A DNA stretch of 51,122 nt, taken from the NCBI GenBank assembly GCA_028291615.1, contig JAQGHM010000221.1:1-51122 (forward strand). Reading direction: 5' to 3'. A program made the position numbers and the translations under genes. Source of the DNA: Phycisphaerales bacterium (GTDB lineage Bacteria; Planctomycetota; Phycisphaerae; Tepidisphaerales; Tepidisphaeraceae). Shown piece by piece: positions 41,122 to 48,078 of this stretch; the stretch's first letter is position 1, and the number at the start of each line of letters is the position of its first letter. The notes under the pieces were generated by a model. That model had not been told where the DNA came from and did no database searches. It saw only the letters and a program-made list of their open reading frames with translations.

Positions 41122-41991
41122 TTACTTCGCGATGGGCTTCGCGGTGTCGTCACCGTGCTTGGCGCCGGCGGCGCTGGCGTTTTCATCGACGTCGAGGATC
41201 GCCATCAACACGTGATGTGAGACCGCGCGGTAGGCGTCGTTGACGTCACTCGGCCATTGATCTTTCTGCTCGTTCACCATCGTCAGGTGCTTGAGCAGGT
41301 TGTCGTAAAGCTTCTGACCGGTGACGCTGTCGGGGACGTCGATCTTCCAGACGTCGGGCAGCTCGTGGATGAGGGGCACTTTCAACTCCGGAAGACCGTG
41401 GCTGGCCGCGACGGTGACGAAGGCGATGTTGCGGCCTTTATCGAGGTTGCGATCGCCACCGGTGGCCGGCTTGCTGGAATCGGCTGCGGGAACGCGCTCG
41501 CCGGCGAGCTGGGCGTCCTTACCGATCTCGCCCTGGGCGACGGTGAACATCGAGTTGCCGAAGACGACGTCGTCCTTGCGGATCTTGAAGTTCTCGCCGT
41601 ATTTCGCCTTCCAGTCCTTCTGGAACTGCGCGATGCGACCATCGAGCACATCGAGTTTCTCCTTGTTGTTCTTGTCCTTGATCCACGGCCCGATCCGGTT
41701 GCGATCGGCGTCGTTGAAACGTTCGACCAGATCGTTAAAGCCGCCCTTGGTCAGGGCCGCATTGGTGACCTGGCCGAGCATCGTATAGATGCGGCCATTT
41801 TCCCAATTGGTCTTGACGTCGTGGGCTTTTTCCTTGGTTTTGTCGATGGCGTTTCCGGTGGCCTCCTTGGTGCGGTCGACGGTGCGATCCACTTTGTCGC
41901 CTACCGTGTCATCGGCGCGTACGTTGGCGGTGAGGGCAAGACCGCCGACAGAGAGAGCTGCAGCGGCAGCCCAGTTGATGAACTTATTCAT
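41122..41991 (-). CDS. Secreted protein of unknown function (paralogue 1 of a tandem pair)
   Basis: A 289-residue exported protein. Signal peptide MNKFINWAAAAALSVGGLAL then TANVRADD. The mature N-terminus is a Lys/Glu/Asp-rich helical stretch (KVDRTVDRTKEATGNAIDKT), like late-embryogenesis or CsbD-type repeats. A middle region has NDADRNRIGPWIKDKNNKEK. The C-terminal 100 residues share a domain with the next gene: AASHGLPELKVPLIHELPDV, VWKIDVPDSVTGQKLYDNL, QWPSDVNDAYRAVSHHVLMA. AAGGAG 6 bases before ATG 41991 decides the start, and a hairpin (42010-42028) lies just upstream. No known family; the shared domain looks like a conserved planctomycete module. Confidence 0.8.
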   Translation of the reverse strand: MNKFINWAAAAALSVGGLALTANVRADDTVGDKVDRTVDRTKEATGNAIDKTKEKAHDVKTNWENGRIYTMLGQVTNAALTKGGFNDLVERFNDADRNRIGPWIKDKNNKEKLDVLDGRIAQFQKDWKAKYGENFKIRKDDVVFGNSMFTVAQGEIGKDAQLAGERVPAADSSKPATGGDRNLDKGRNIAFVTVAASHGLPELKVPLIHELPDVWKIDVPDSVTGQKLYDNLLKHLTMVNEQKDQWPSDVNDAYRAVSHHVLMAILDVDENASAAGAKHGDDTAKPIAK

Positions 41992-42297
41992 GACGAACTC
42001 CTTTGCTGTGTCGCGTAATTGACGCGACGGTTTGAACATCGAACCGGGAGGGGAAGGTGCAAAGGTCGCGCCGACTAAGGGATTACGGAAGAATTAAAAA
42101 GAATTGCGGCGCATAAAGCGTTGCGTCTTTGGGAGTAACGGAGTGCGCTAAAAGTGACGACAATTTGGACCGCAGACGTGGTGCGGCAACTCGGTGCGAA
42201 CGATTGTCGCATTGCGACAAAATGAGACGAACGCGGAAGAGTTTTCCGCGTCCGCCTCGCGATTTTGATGCCTTTGCCGGGACTCCAGCCCAAGCGG
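41992..42297. other. Gap between the paralogous secreted genes: leader hairpin and probable terminator
   Basis: 306 bases without a gene. It holds the AAGGAG site (41998-42003) and GTCGCG/CGCGAC hairpin (42010-42028) of the downstream gene, and, further up, a CGCGGAA-GAGTT-TTCCGCG hairpin (42232-42250) and TTGTCGC/GCGACAA hairpin (42203-42219) that may terminate the upstream paralogue. The middle is AT-rich (GGAAGAATTAAAAAGAATTG) and probably holds the promoter. Confidence 0.5.
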
Positions 42298-43434
42298 CTA
42301 TTGCTGTTTACCGCCGGTCGTGCTGTTACCAGCTCCGGACCCGGTGCCGGTGCCCGTGCTTCCAGTATTGCGATCGCGATCGCGATCACGGTCGCTGCTG
42401 TTCGAATTGCGGTCGGTTCCGGCGCCGCGGTCAGCGCCGTTAGTTCGGCTACTGTCTTGATCCATCACTGCGATGAAGACGTGATGGGCGAGGGCACGCT
42501 GGGCGTCGTTCGCGTCGGCGGGCCATTGCGCCTTCATGTCGTTGGCACGGTTCAGTTCGCGGGCGAGGTTGTCCTGGAGACGATCGGGGGTGAGGGTGGA
42601 GGGGACGTTGATCTTCCAGTCGCTCCCTTCCTTGACGAGGTTCAGGCGAACTTCGGCCAGGCCGTGACTTGCGGGGATGGAGACGGACTGGGAACTGGCG
42701 GTGTCATTGTTTCGCGACGGGGTGCCGACGATCCCCGTGTTATCGCTGGAGCCGGGCGTGCCGTTGCCGGACGCGCCGGAATTGGCGGTGATTGTGCGAT
42801 CCGAGCCGGAGGAGCCCGAGCCGCGCGGGCCGGTTGTGCCGTCGCCGATGTTGGGGGAGGTGCCAGCGCCGGTGCCGGAGCCTGCGGCGCCGCTGCCGGT
42901 TGTGTTGCTCGCGCCGGTGCCGCTGCCTTCGATGCGGCTGCCGGCGGGGCGGGCGCGGTCGCCGGTGTCGGCGCCGCCGCTGGGGCGGATGAAGTCAGAG
43001 CCGAACGTCTTTGACGCATCGGCGAGGGAGAGATCCTTGTTGTATTTCTCGCGATAATTGCGCTTGAGGTCGGCGGTGGCCTGCTGCAGGCGGGTGTTCT
43101 GCTGCTGGGCCTGGTCCTTGTTCGCGTCTTCAAAGCGGCGCTGGTCGCGTTGGCCGAAGTTCTGGCTGATCTGGCGGACGTCGCCATTTAGGGCGGCATC
43201 AACGGTCTTGACGATGACCACCGCGACAGCTTGGGTGTCGGGGGAGTTGGCGTTGTTGCTCGACGAGCGATTTGAGTTATCGCCGGCGCGGTCCTGGCGG
43301 TCATTGCGCGAGGTGTCGGAGTTGTTGGTGCGGTCGCTGCCGGCGGCCGGACGATCCTCGGCGTAGGAGAATGACGCGGCGCCGATGGCGAGGGCTGCGG
43401 CGGTGAGGAAACGAACGCGCTGGTTGGACTTCAT
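42298..43434 (-). CDS. Secreted protein of unknown function (paralogue 2 of a tandem pair)
   Basis: A 378-residue exported protein. Signal peptide ends near ASFSYAED. The mature N-terminus is Asn/Ser/Asp/Arg rich. A helical region with QQQNTRLQQATADLKRNYRE follows, then a low-complexity Gly/Thr/Ser linker (about 160-240), and a C-terminal domain shared with 41122-41991: IPASHGLAEVRLNLVKEG, DWKINVPSTLTPDRLQDNL, QWPADANDAQRALAHHVFIA. The tail is again low-complexity (DRDRDRDRNTGSTGTG). AAGGAG lies 5 bases before the ATG, and a 14-base palindrome (43446-43459) directly before that. Function unknown; probably extracellular or periplasmic. Confidence 0.8.
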   Translation of the reverse strand: MKSNQRVRFLTAAALAIGAASFSYAEDRPAAGSDRTNNSDTSRNDRQDRAGDNSNRSSSNNANSPDTQAVAVVIVKTVDAALNGDVRQISQNFGQRDQRRFEDANKDQAQQQNTRLQQATADLKRNYREKYNKDLSLADASKTFGSDFIRPSGGADTGDRARPAGSRIEGSGTGASNTTGSGAAGSGTGAGTSPNIGDGTTGPRGSGSSGSDRTITANSGASGNGTPGSSDNTGIVGTPSRNNDTASSQSVSIPASHGLAEVRLNLVKEGSDWKINVPSTLTPDRLQDNLARELNRANDMKAQWPADANDAQRALAHHVFIAVMDQDSSRTNGADRGAGTDRNSNSSDRDRDRDRNTGSTGTGTGSGAGNSTTGGKQQ

Positions 43435-43808
43435 GCGGGCTCCTTCAGCAGTTCTGCTGAGTTAAAGAATCCCCCGGGGCCGCGACCGCCTCCGCGCGGT
43501 CAAGACTGCGACGCCGGGTAGCGGGCGGGGAGAGCAAGCAGCGGACCCGCTGGACCAAATCTCTGATTTCCCAGCGGGATTTACCGCATTTTTATCCGGA
43601 CGCGTCCGCGACGTGGATGAGGCCGGCTGTCCGATGAGTTGATCGTAGATGCGGGGCGACGCATGTTGTCGCGGCGGGAAAATGTGGCGTGTCGTGCGAG
43701 GCGCGCGGATGGACAGAGATCGACTACAATGGCGGCACGACGTTTTGATTGGGACAGGTGGAATCGGTGGTGAACAGTGAGGCGGGTGGTGAGGTGAAGG
43801 TTGAAGCG
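43435..43808. other. Intergenic region between divergent secreted-protein and MFS genes
   Basis: 374 bases with no convincing gene. It contains the AAGGAG site and palindrome CAGCAGTTCTGCTG (43446-43459) of the minus-strand gene. On the plus side TACAAT (43725-43730) is a possible -10 box for the MFS gene, 18 bases before the in-frame TTG at 43749. GTG 43770 and ATG 43809 are further possible starts. Confidence 0.5.
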
Positions 43809-45299
43809 ATGTCGAAGGGGGGCCGTCCGGTGCGCCGGCAGGATTTGCGCAAGGCGCTGACGGCGGGGACGCTGGCGTGGATGTTCGGAAACGTCTGGTT
43901 CGTGGCGATCAGCGGGTCGGCGTTTACGCTCTTCGTGAAGAGCATGCGGGCGTCGCCGTTTCAGTTCGGTTTGCTGACTTCGCTGCAGTACCTGGCGGCG
44001 CTGGTGTCGATACCGGCGAGTCTGCTGATCGAGCGGACGGGGCAGCGCAAGCGGATCTTCTTCTGGGGGCATTACTTTCAACGCGGGATGTGGTTCGTGC
44101 TGGCGCTGGCGCCGCTCTGGGTGATGAGCCGGTACGGCGTTTCGCAGGCGCACGTGGCGCTCAACCTGTTTATCCCGCTGTTGTTTTTGATGTACGCGGG
44201 CGGGGCGGTGGGGGGGCCGGCGTGGGTGAGCTGGATGGCGGACGTGGTTCCGGGGCGGGTGCGCGGGCGGTATTTTTCGCGAAGGCGGCAGTGGAGCGTG
44301 CTGACGGCGCTGCCGGCGGCGTGGTTTGTGGGGTGGCTGCTGGACCGGTACGGCGGGGGCGTGGGCGGGACGGGGGTGGACACGCTTACGACCATGCGCT
44401 GGTGCGCGATCATCTTCATGTGCGCGGCCTGCTTCGGCATCATGGACATTGTGATGTTTCAGATCGTGCCGGACGTGCCGAAAGCGCCCCAGCGCGGGGC
44501 GGGGCTATTGCGGGCGATGGCGCGGCCGCTGCGGGATAAGAATTATCTGTGGTTTGCCGGTTACATCGCGACGCTGCAGTTTGCGTTCGTGCCGATGGCG
44601 CAGTTCCTCACGCTCTACGCGATGGACAAAGCGGCGCTGAACAATCGTGATGTGCAGTTGATGATGCTGGTGCTGCCGATGGTGGCGCAGTTGATCGTGC
44701 TGCCGGTGTGGGGTTTGGCGGCGGACCGGATGGGGAAGAAGCCGCTGTTGGTGGTGGCGACGCTGGGGCTGGTGCCGGTCGGGCTTGGGTGGTGCCTGAT
44801 GACCAAGGGGAGCATCTGGATCGGGTACGTGCTGGCGAGCCTGGGGACAGCGCTCTGGACGGGGGTGGAGGTGGCGAACCTGAACCTGGTGCTGGGGATG
44901 TCGGGTTCTGCGGATGACGATCCGAAAACCGCCAGTGGTGGGACGGCGTATCACGCGGTCAACAGCGTGATCCTGAGCATGGCGGCGGTGATCGGCGGGT
45001 TGGCGTGGGGCGGGATTGCGCAGGGATTGAAGGATTGGAACTGGACCCCGGTAGCGGGGTGGAAGACGTTGACCTCTTACGATGTGCTTTTCGTTTTGAG
45101 TGGCGGGTTGCGGCTGGTGGCAGTGGTGGTGTTCCTGCCGCACATCCACGAACCTGAGGCGCGGCCAACGCGGGAGGCGCTGCGCTTTATGGGGGCGAAC
45201 ATTTACAACAACCTGTTCGGCGCCGTGCTGCAGCCACTGCGATTCATGCGGTTGAGAAAGTCGGAGACGTACAAGGTGGAGGCGCGGAAGGAGAGCTAG
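43809..45299 (+). CDS. MFS transporter
   Basis: A 496-residue membrane protein with about twelve helices, typical of the major facilitator superfamily. Helix 1 is at about 18-40 (LTAGTLAWMFGNVWFVAISG). The loop between helices 2 and 3 has LIERTGQRKRIFFWGH, a variant of the MFS motif A; VWGLAADRMGKKPLLVVATL is its equivalent in the second half. The substrate cannot be told. ATG 43809 begins the typical basic N-terminus (MSKGGRPVRRQDLRK), but the frame is open to 43749 and longer starts are possible. A hairpin terminator follows. Confidence 0.85.
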   Translation: MSKGGRPVRRQDLRKALTAGTLAWMFGNVWFVAISGSAFTLFVKSMRASPFQFGLLTSLQYLAALVSIPASLLIERTGQRKRIFFWGHYFQRGMWFVLALAPLWVMSRYGVSQAHVALNLFIPLLFLMYAGGAVGGPAWVSWMADVVPGRVRGRYFSRRRQWSVLTALPAAWFVGWLLDRYGGGVGGTGVDTLTTMRWCAIIFMCAACFGIMDIVMFQIVPDVPKAPQRGAGLLRAMARPLRDKNYLWFAGYIATLQFAFVPMAQFLTLYAMDKAALNNRDVQLMMLVLPMVAQLIVLPVWGLAADRMGKKPLLVVATLGLVPVGLGWCLMTKGSIWIGYVLASLGTALWTGVEVANLNLVLGMSGSADDDPKTASGGTAYHAVNSVILSMAAVIGGLAWGGIAQGLKDWNWTPVAGWKTLTSYDVLFVLSGGLRLVAVVVFLPHIHEPEARPTREALRFMGANIYNNLFGAVLQPLRFMRLRKSETYKVEARKES

Positions 45300-45316
45300 C
45301 CGCGCGGGAACTTAAA

Positions 45317-45350
45317 GAGGCCGTGGATCGTTTGATTGATCCACAGCCTC
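45317..45350 (+). terminator. Hairpin terminator of the MFS gene
   Basis: GAGGCCGTGGATC-GTTTGATT-GATCCACAGCCTC hairpin, 17 bases after the stop codon, followed by TGGTGTT rather than a clear T run. Confidence 0.65.
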
Positions 45351-45688
45351 TGGTGTTGCGAAGGGATTTTGTTGGAAACCCCGGGCTAACGTGTCGTCCG
45401 GCGACCGCCGCCGGACGACACGGCCCGTGGGAACCAACCGCGCTCAAAGTTATAGGATGCCCGTCTTGCGTTCCCGGTCATCCGTATCCGTCTCAATGAC
45501 GTCTACGTGGGACTGTAGAGCGAAGGCGGTGCCAGCAATTGGAATTTTCGTCGCGCCCGGCGGAACGGCGATTTTGCGGCGGGAAACGGGATAAATCAGA
45601 GCTTTGCGGTATCGGGTGGCGGCGCGCTGCGCGCGCTTTGTTATCAGCGGCCGGATGAGGCGCGCAGGAATTGGGCAGGACATTCCGT

Positions 45689-45716
45689 TTGACAGTCGGG
45701 GGAGCGCGGATAGGGT
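45689..45716 (+). promoter_or_regulatory. Sigma70-type promoter of the PfpI-like gene, leaderless spacing
   Basis: TTGACA (45689-45694), 16 bases, then TAGGGT (45711-45716), 8 bases and the ATG at 45725. The -35 box is perfect and the -10 box fair; no room exists for a Shine-Dalgarno site in the transcript. Confidence 0.6.
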
Positions 45717-45724
45717 GATAGGTT

Positions 45725-46294
45725 ATGGCTAAAGTCGCAATTCTCGTCGAGAAGATTTACGAAGATCTGGAACTGCAATATCCGCGCCTGCGGTTGAAAG
45801 AGGCGGGGCATGCGGTGGACGTTATCGGGCCCAAGGCGGGGGAGACGTACGTAGGCAAGCACGGCTATCCGCAGAAAAGCGAGAAGGCGGCGAAGGACGT
45901 GAAGGCGTCGGATTACGATCTGATCGTGATCCCGGGCGGGACGTCGCCGGATCACATGCGGCGGAGCGGGGACATGGTGAAGTTCGTGCGCGACGCGGCG
46001 GCGAAGGGGATTCCGATGGCGGCGATCTGCCATGGGCCGTGGATGCTCTGTTCGACCAATGCGCTCAAGGGGCGGCGGTGTACTTCTTATATGTCGATCG
46101 TGCATGACGTGATCAATGCGGGTGGGAAGTGGGTGGATGAGGAGTGCGTGGTGGATGGGCCAATCATCACGGCGCGGACGCCGGACGATCTGCCGGCGTT
46201 CATGGAGGCGATTTTGGCGTTGGTGAGCGGGGAGAAGCCAAAGGGACGGGTGGGGCGGCCGATTGCGCCGGAGTGGTTGAAGGAAGTGATTTAG
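45725..46294 (+). CDS. PfpI/DJ-1 family protein (type 1 glutamine amidotransferase fold)
   Basis: A 189-residue protein with the PfpI/YhbO/DJ-1 layout. The nucleophile elbow is AAICHGPWML (Cys102, His103); Glu15 or Glu13 in KIYEDLELQYP is the usual acidic partner, and VIPGGTSPDHMRR the oxyanion Gly-Gly loop. Family members act as proteases, glyoxalases or protein deglycases, so the exact activity is uncertain. Its promoter has a consensus TTGACA. The DinB-like gene follows after 25 bases in the same direction and may share its transcript. Confidence 0.92.
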   Translation: MAKVAILVEKIYEDLELQYPRLRLKEAGHAVDVIGPKAGETYVGKHGYPQKSEKAAKDVKASDYDLIVIPGGTSPDHMRRSGDMVKFVRDAAAKGIPMAAICHGPWMLCSTNALKGRRCTSYMSIVHDVINAGGKWVDEECVVDGPIITARTPDDLPAFMEAILALVSGEKPKGRVGRPIAPEWLKEVI

Positions 46295-46319
46295 GAATGG
46301 AGTCAGTAGGCTGAATGCT

Positions 46320-46841
46320 ATGACGGATGCTCGTGCGATCAACGATCGATTTGTGGCGGAGGCGCGGAAGACGCTTTCCACGATGCATGGGAAGATCGTG
46401 CATTGCCTGGGGCAGTTGTCGGATGAGGATTTGAACTGGCGGCCGTTTGCGGGGGCAAACAGTATTGGGAACATCATCACGCACCTGTGTGGGAACGTTA
46501 CACAGTGGATTGTTGATGGGGTCAGCGAGCGGCCTAGCCGGCGGAATCGGCCGGGGGAGTTTGCTCAGGATTTGGTGGTCGGGCGGGAGAAACTGCTGAA
46601 CGACTTGGCGGCGGTGGTGCGGGCGGCGGACGAGACGATTGCGGGGATGACGGTGGAGATGGCGCTGTCGCCGCGGCGGATTCAGGGGTGGGAGGAGACG
46701 CCGCTTTCGGCAATCTTTCATGCGGTGTCGCATTTTGAGGGACATACGCACCAGATCGTTTACATCACGCGGTTGCGGTTGGGGGAGCGATATCAGTTTA
46801 AGTGGGTGCCTTCTACTCCTGAGCAGGTGTCGGCAAAGTAG
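46320..46841 (+). CDS. DinB-like/DUF1572 four-helix protein
   Basis: A 173-residue all-helical protein of the DinB/YfiT/DUF1572 superfamily. MHGKIVHCLGQLSDEDLNWR, NSIGNIITHLCGNVTQWIV and AVSHFEGHTHQIVYITRL match the family, and His residues in ITHLCGN and the SHFEGHTHQ stretch are at the three usual metal-ligand places. Members of the fold include thiol transferases using bacillithiol or mycothiol and uncharacterised stress proteins. It lies just after a PfpI/DJ-1 gene; a joint role in stress response is possible but unproven. Confidence 0.85.
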   Translation: MTDARAINDRFVAEARKTLSTMHGKIVHCLGQLSDEDLNWRPFAGANSIGNIITHLCGNVTQWIVDGVSERPSRRNRPGEFAQDLVVGREKLLNDLAAVVRAADETIAGMTVEMALSPRRIQGWEETPLSAIFHAVSHFEGHTHQIVYITRLRLGERYQFKWVPSTPEQVSAK

Positions 46842-46856
46842 CGGGGCGGGTCTGAT

Positions 46857-47654
46857 TTACTCACTGTACTCGCACCAGGTCTTGGGGGTTTCCCAGACGG
46901 TTACGCTGGCGAGTTTCGTGCGGTCGGATTGCAGCTTGGGTTTCAGGAGGCGGTAGATCACCCGCGCGATGTTTTCTACGCTGGGGATTTCGTTTTGGAA
47001 TTCTGGGACTTGTAGGTTCAGGTTTTTGTGGTCGAAGCGGTTGATGACGGTTTCGGCGACGGTTTGTTCGAAGGCGGGGATATCGATCAAGAGGCCGCTG
47101 TTGTTGGCAGGGGTGCCGATGAGGGTGACCTGGAGTTCATAGTTGTGGCCGTGGCCATGGGGGTTGTTGCACTTGCCGAAGGTCTGGCGGTTTTGTTCGT
47201 CGGAGAGGGCGGGGTTGTGCAGGCGATGGCTGGCGGCGAACTCGAACTTTTGGCTGAGGCGGGTCATGGGGCGCTCCGTGGCGTGCAATGAGAGTGAAAG
47301 GAACGGACTGAGCGAGAGGGTGAGGGATTCGAGCTTTGCGGGGGGCCAGGCGTTTTGCAGGAGGTCGAAGATTTCGGCCAGCAGGGGGGCGCCGAAATGG
47401 CTTGGGTTGTGGCGGATTGTGTTATCGAAGAGTGGGATCGCGAGCTGGCGGACGGTCTGGTCGATCTGCTTGATGTTCTCAAGGTAGTGGCTGTCGGGGT
47501 TCAGATCGCCGGCGAGCGTGACGGCGAGGGTGAAGTAGTGGCCCAGGCCGTTGAGAGATGGATAGCCGGCGTAGGAGTTGGTGGGGGGGCGGTCGAGCGG
47601 GCGATCGTCGGCGGCATTGATGGCGAAGCGGACTTCGCGGGTCAGGCGGAACAT
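46857..47654 (-). CDS. Tandem 6-pyruvoyl-tetrahydropterin synthase/QueD fusion, first half degenerate
   Basis: A 265-residue protein made of two T-fold units. The C-terminal unit (about 130-265) is a complete PTPS/QueD: FEFAASHRLHN (His143), GKCNNPHGHGHNYELQVTL (Cys162, His168, His170), DHKNLN and PSVENIARVIY, followed by the C-terminal Glu region (VTVWETPKTWCEYSE). Such enzymes make 6-carboxy-tetrahydropterin for queuosine, or 6-pyruvoyl-tetrahydropterin. The N-terminal unit (about 1-128) keeps the same outline (GLGHYFTLAVTL, then LLAEIFDLLQ, LESLTLSLSP) but has lost the His ligands and Cys, so it is probably a structural partner. No other queuosine genes are here. Confidence 0.88.
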   Translation of the reverse strand: MFRLTREVRFAINAADDRPLDRPPTNSYAGYPSLNGLGHYFTLAVTLAGDLNPDSHYLENIKQIDQTVRQLAIPLFDNTIRHNPSHFGAPLLAEIFDLLQNAWPPAKLESLTLSLSPFLSLSLHATERPMTRLSQKFEFAASHRLHNPALSDEQNRQTFGKCNNPHGHGHNYELQVTLIGTPANNSGLLIDIPAFEQTVAETVINRFDHKNLNLQVPEFQNEIPSVENIARVIYRLLKPKLQSDRTKLASVTVWETPKTWCEYSE

Positions 47655-47677
47655 GGTGCGAATTATAGGGGAGGGGG

Positions 47678-47716
47678 AGAGTAGACAGTAGCCAGTAGTC
47701 AGTAGACAGTAGGGGG
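47678..47716. repeat. CAGTAG-type short tandem words
   Basis: AGAGTAGACAGTAGCCAGTA followed by GTCAGTAGACAGTAGGGGG: five copies of a 7-8 base word (AGTAGAC/AGTAGCC/AGTAGTC) between the PTPS gene and the ABM gene. It is followed by an AAAGGCAAAGGGCAAAAGG run (47724-47742). Confidence 0.8.
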
Positions 47717-47764
47717 CGGAAGAAAGGCAAAGGGCAAAAGGTCGAAGCTTGGCGCGGAGGTCTT

Positions 47765-48070
47765 ATGTATGTGGTCAGCGTGACGGTGTTCGTGAAGGCG
47801 GAGTTCGTGGCGCGGTTTGCGGAGGCGATCCTCGACAATGCGACCAACACGCGGAAGGAGCCGGGGAATATCCGGTTCGACGTGTCGCAGGGAGAGGATG
47901 ATCCCTCTCGCTTTCTGCTTTACGAGGTGTATCACACGAAGGAGGATTTTGCGCGGCATCAGGAGACGGCGCATTACCTCCGGTGGAAGAATGCGGTGAC
48001 GGACTGGATGACGCAGCCGCGGCAGGCGGCGAAATATCAGCCGATCTTCTTCGGGGAAGCGACGGTGTGA
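47765..48070 (+). CDS. Antibiotic biosynthesis monooxygenase (ABM) family protein
   Basis: A 101-residue protein of the dimeric ferredoxin-like ABM/YgiN/LsrG group: VSVTVFVKAEFVARFAEAIL, NTRKEPGNIRFDVSQGEDDP, FLLYEVYHTKEDFARHQETA, HYLRWKN. Members oxidise quinols or process small signalling molecules without metal or flavin. Length is typical. Its stop codon overlaps or abuts the start of the iron-type alcohol dehydrogenase gene (GTGA at 48067-48070), so the two form an operon and probably work on related substrates. Confidence 0.9.
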   Translation: MYVVSVTVFVKAEFVARFAEAILDNATNTRKEPGNIRFDVSQGEDDPSRFLLYEVYHTKEDFARHQETAHYLRWKNAVTDWMTQPRQAAKYQPIFFGEATV

Positions 48071-48078
48071 GGAGCGAC

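Larger units (their letters stand above)
45300..45724. other. Gap between MFS and PfpI-like genes: two hairpins, promoter, doubtful minus frame
   Basis: 425 bases. After the terminator (45317-45350) there is a second strong hairpin GTGTCGTCCGGCG/CGCCGGACGACAC (45391-45421). A minus-strand frame (45450-45683) could code for up to 77 residues and would end just before that hairpin, but it has no start signal or motif. The last part holds the promoter at 45689-45716. Confidence 0.5.

Noticed and set aside
45450..45683. Minus-strand frame of up to 77 codons in the gap after the MFS gene
   Set aside because: No start signal, motif or hydrophobic pattern; only its end next to a hairpin argues for it. 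Left as a note in the gap entry.
47678..47716. CRISPR-like array
   Set aside because: The repeated unit is only 7-8 bases with no unique spacers, and no cas genes are present.
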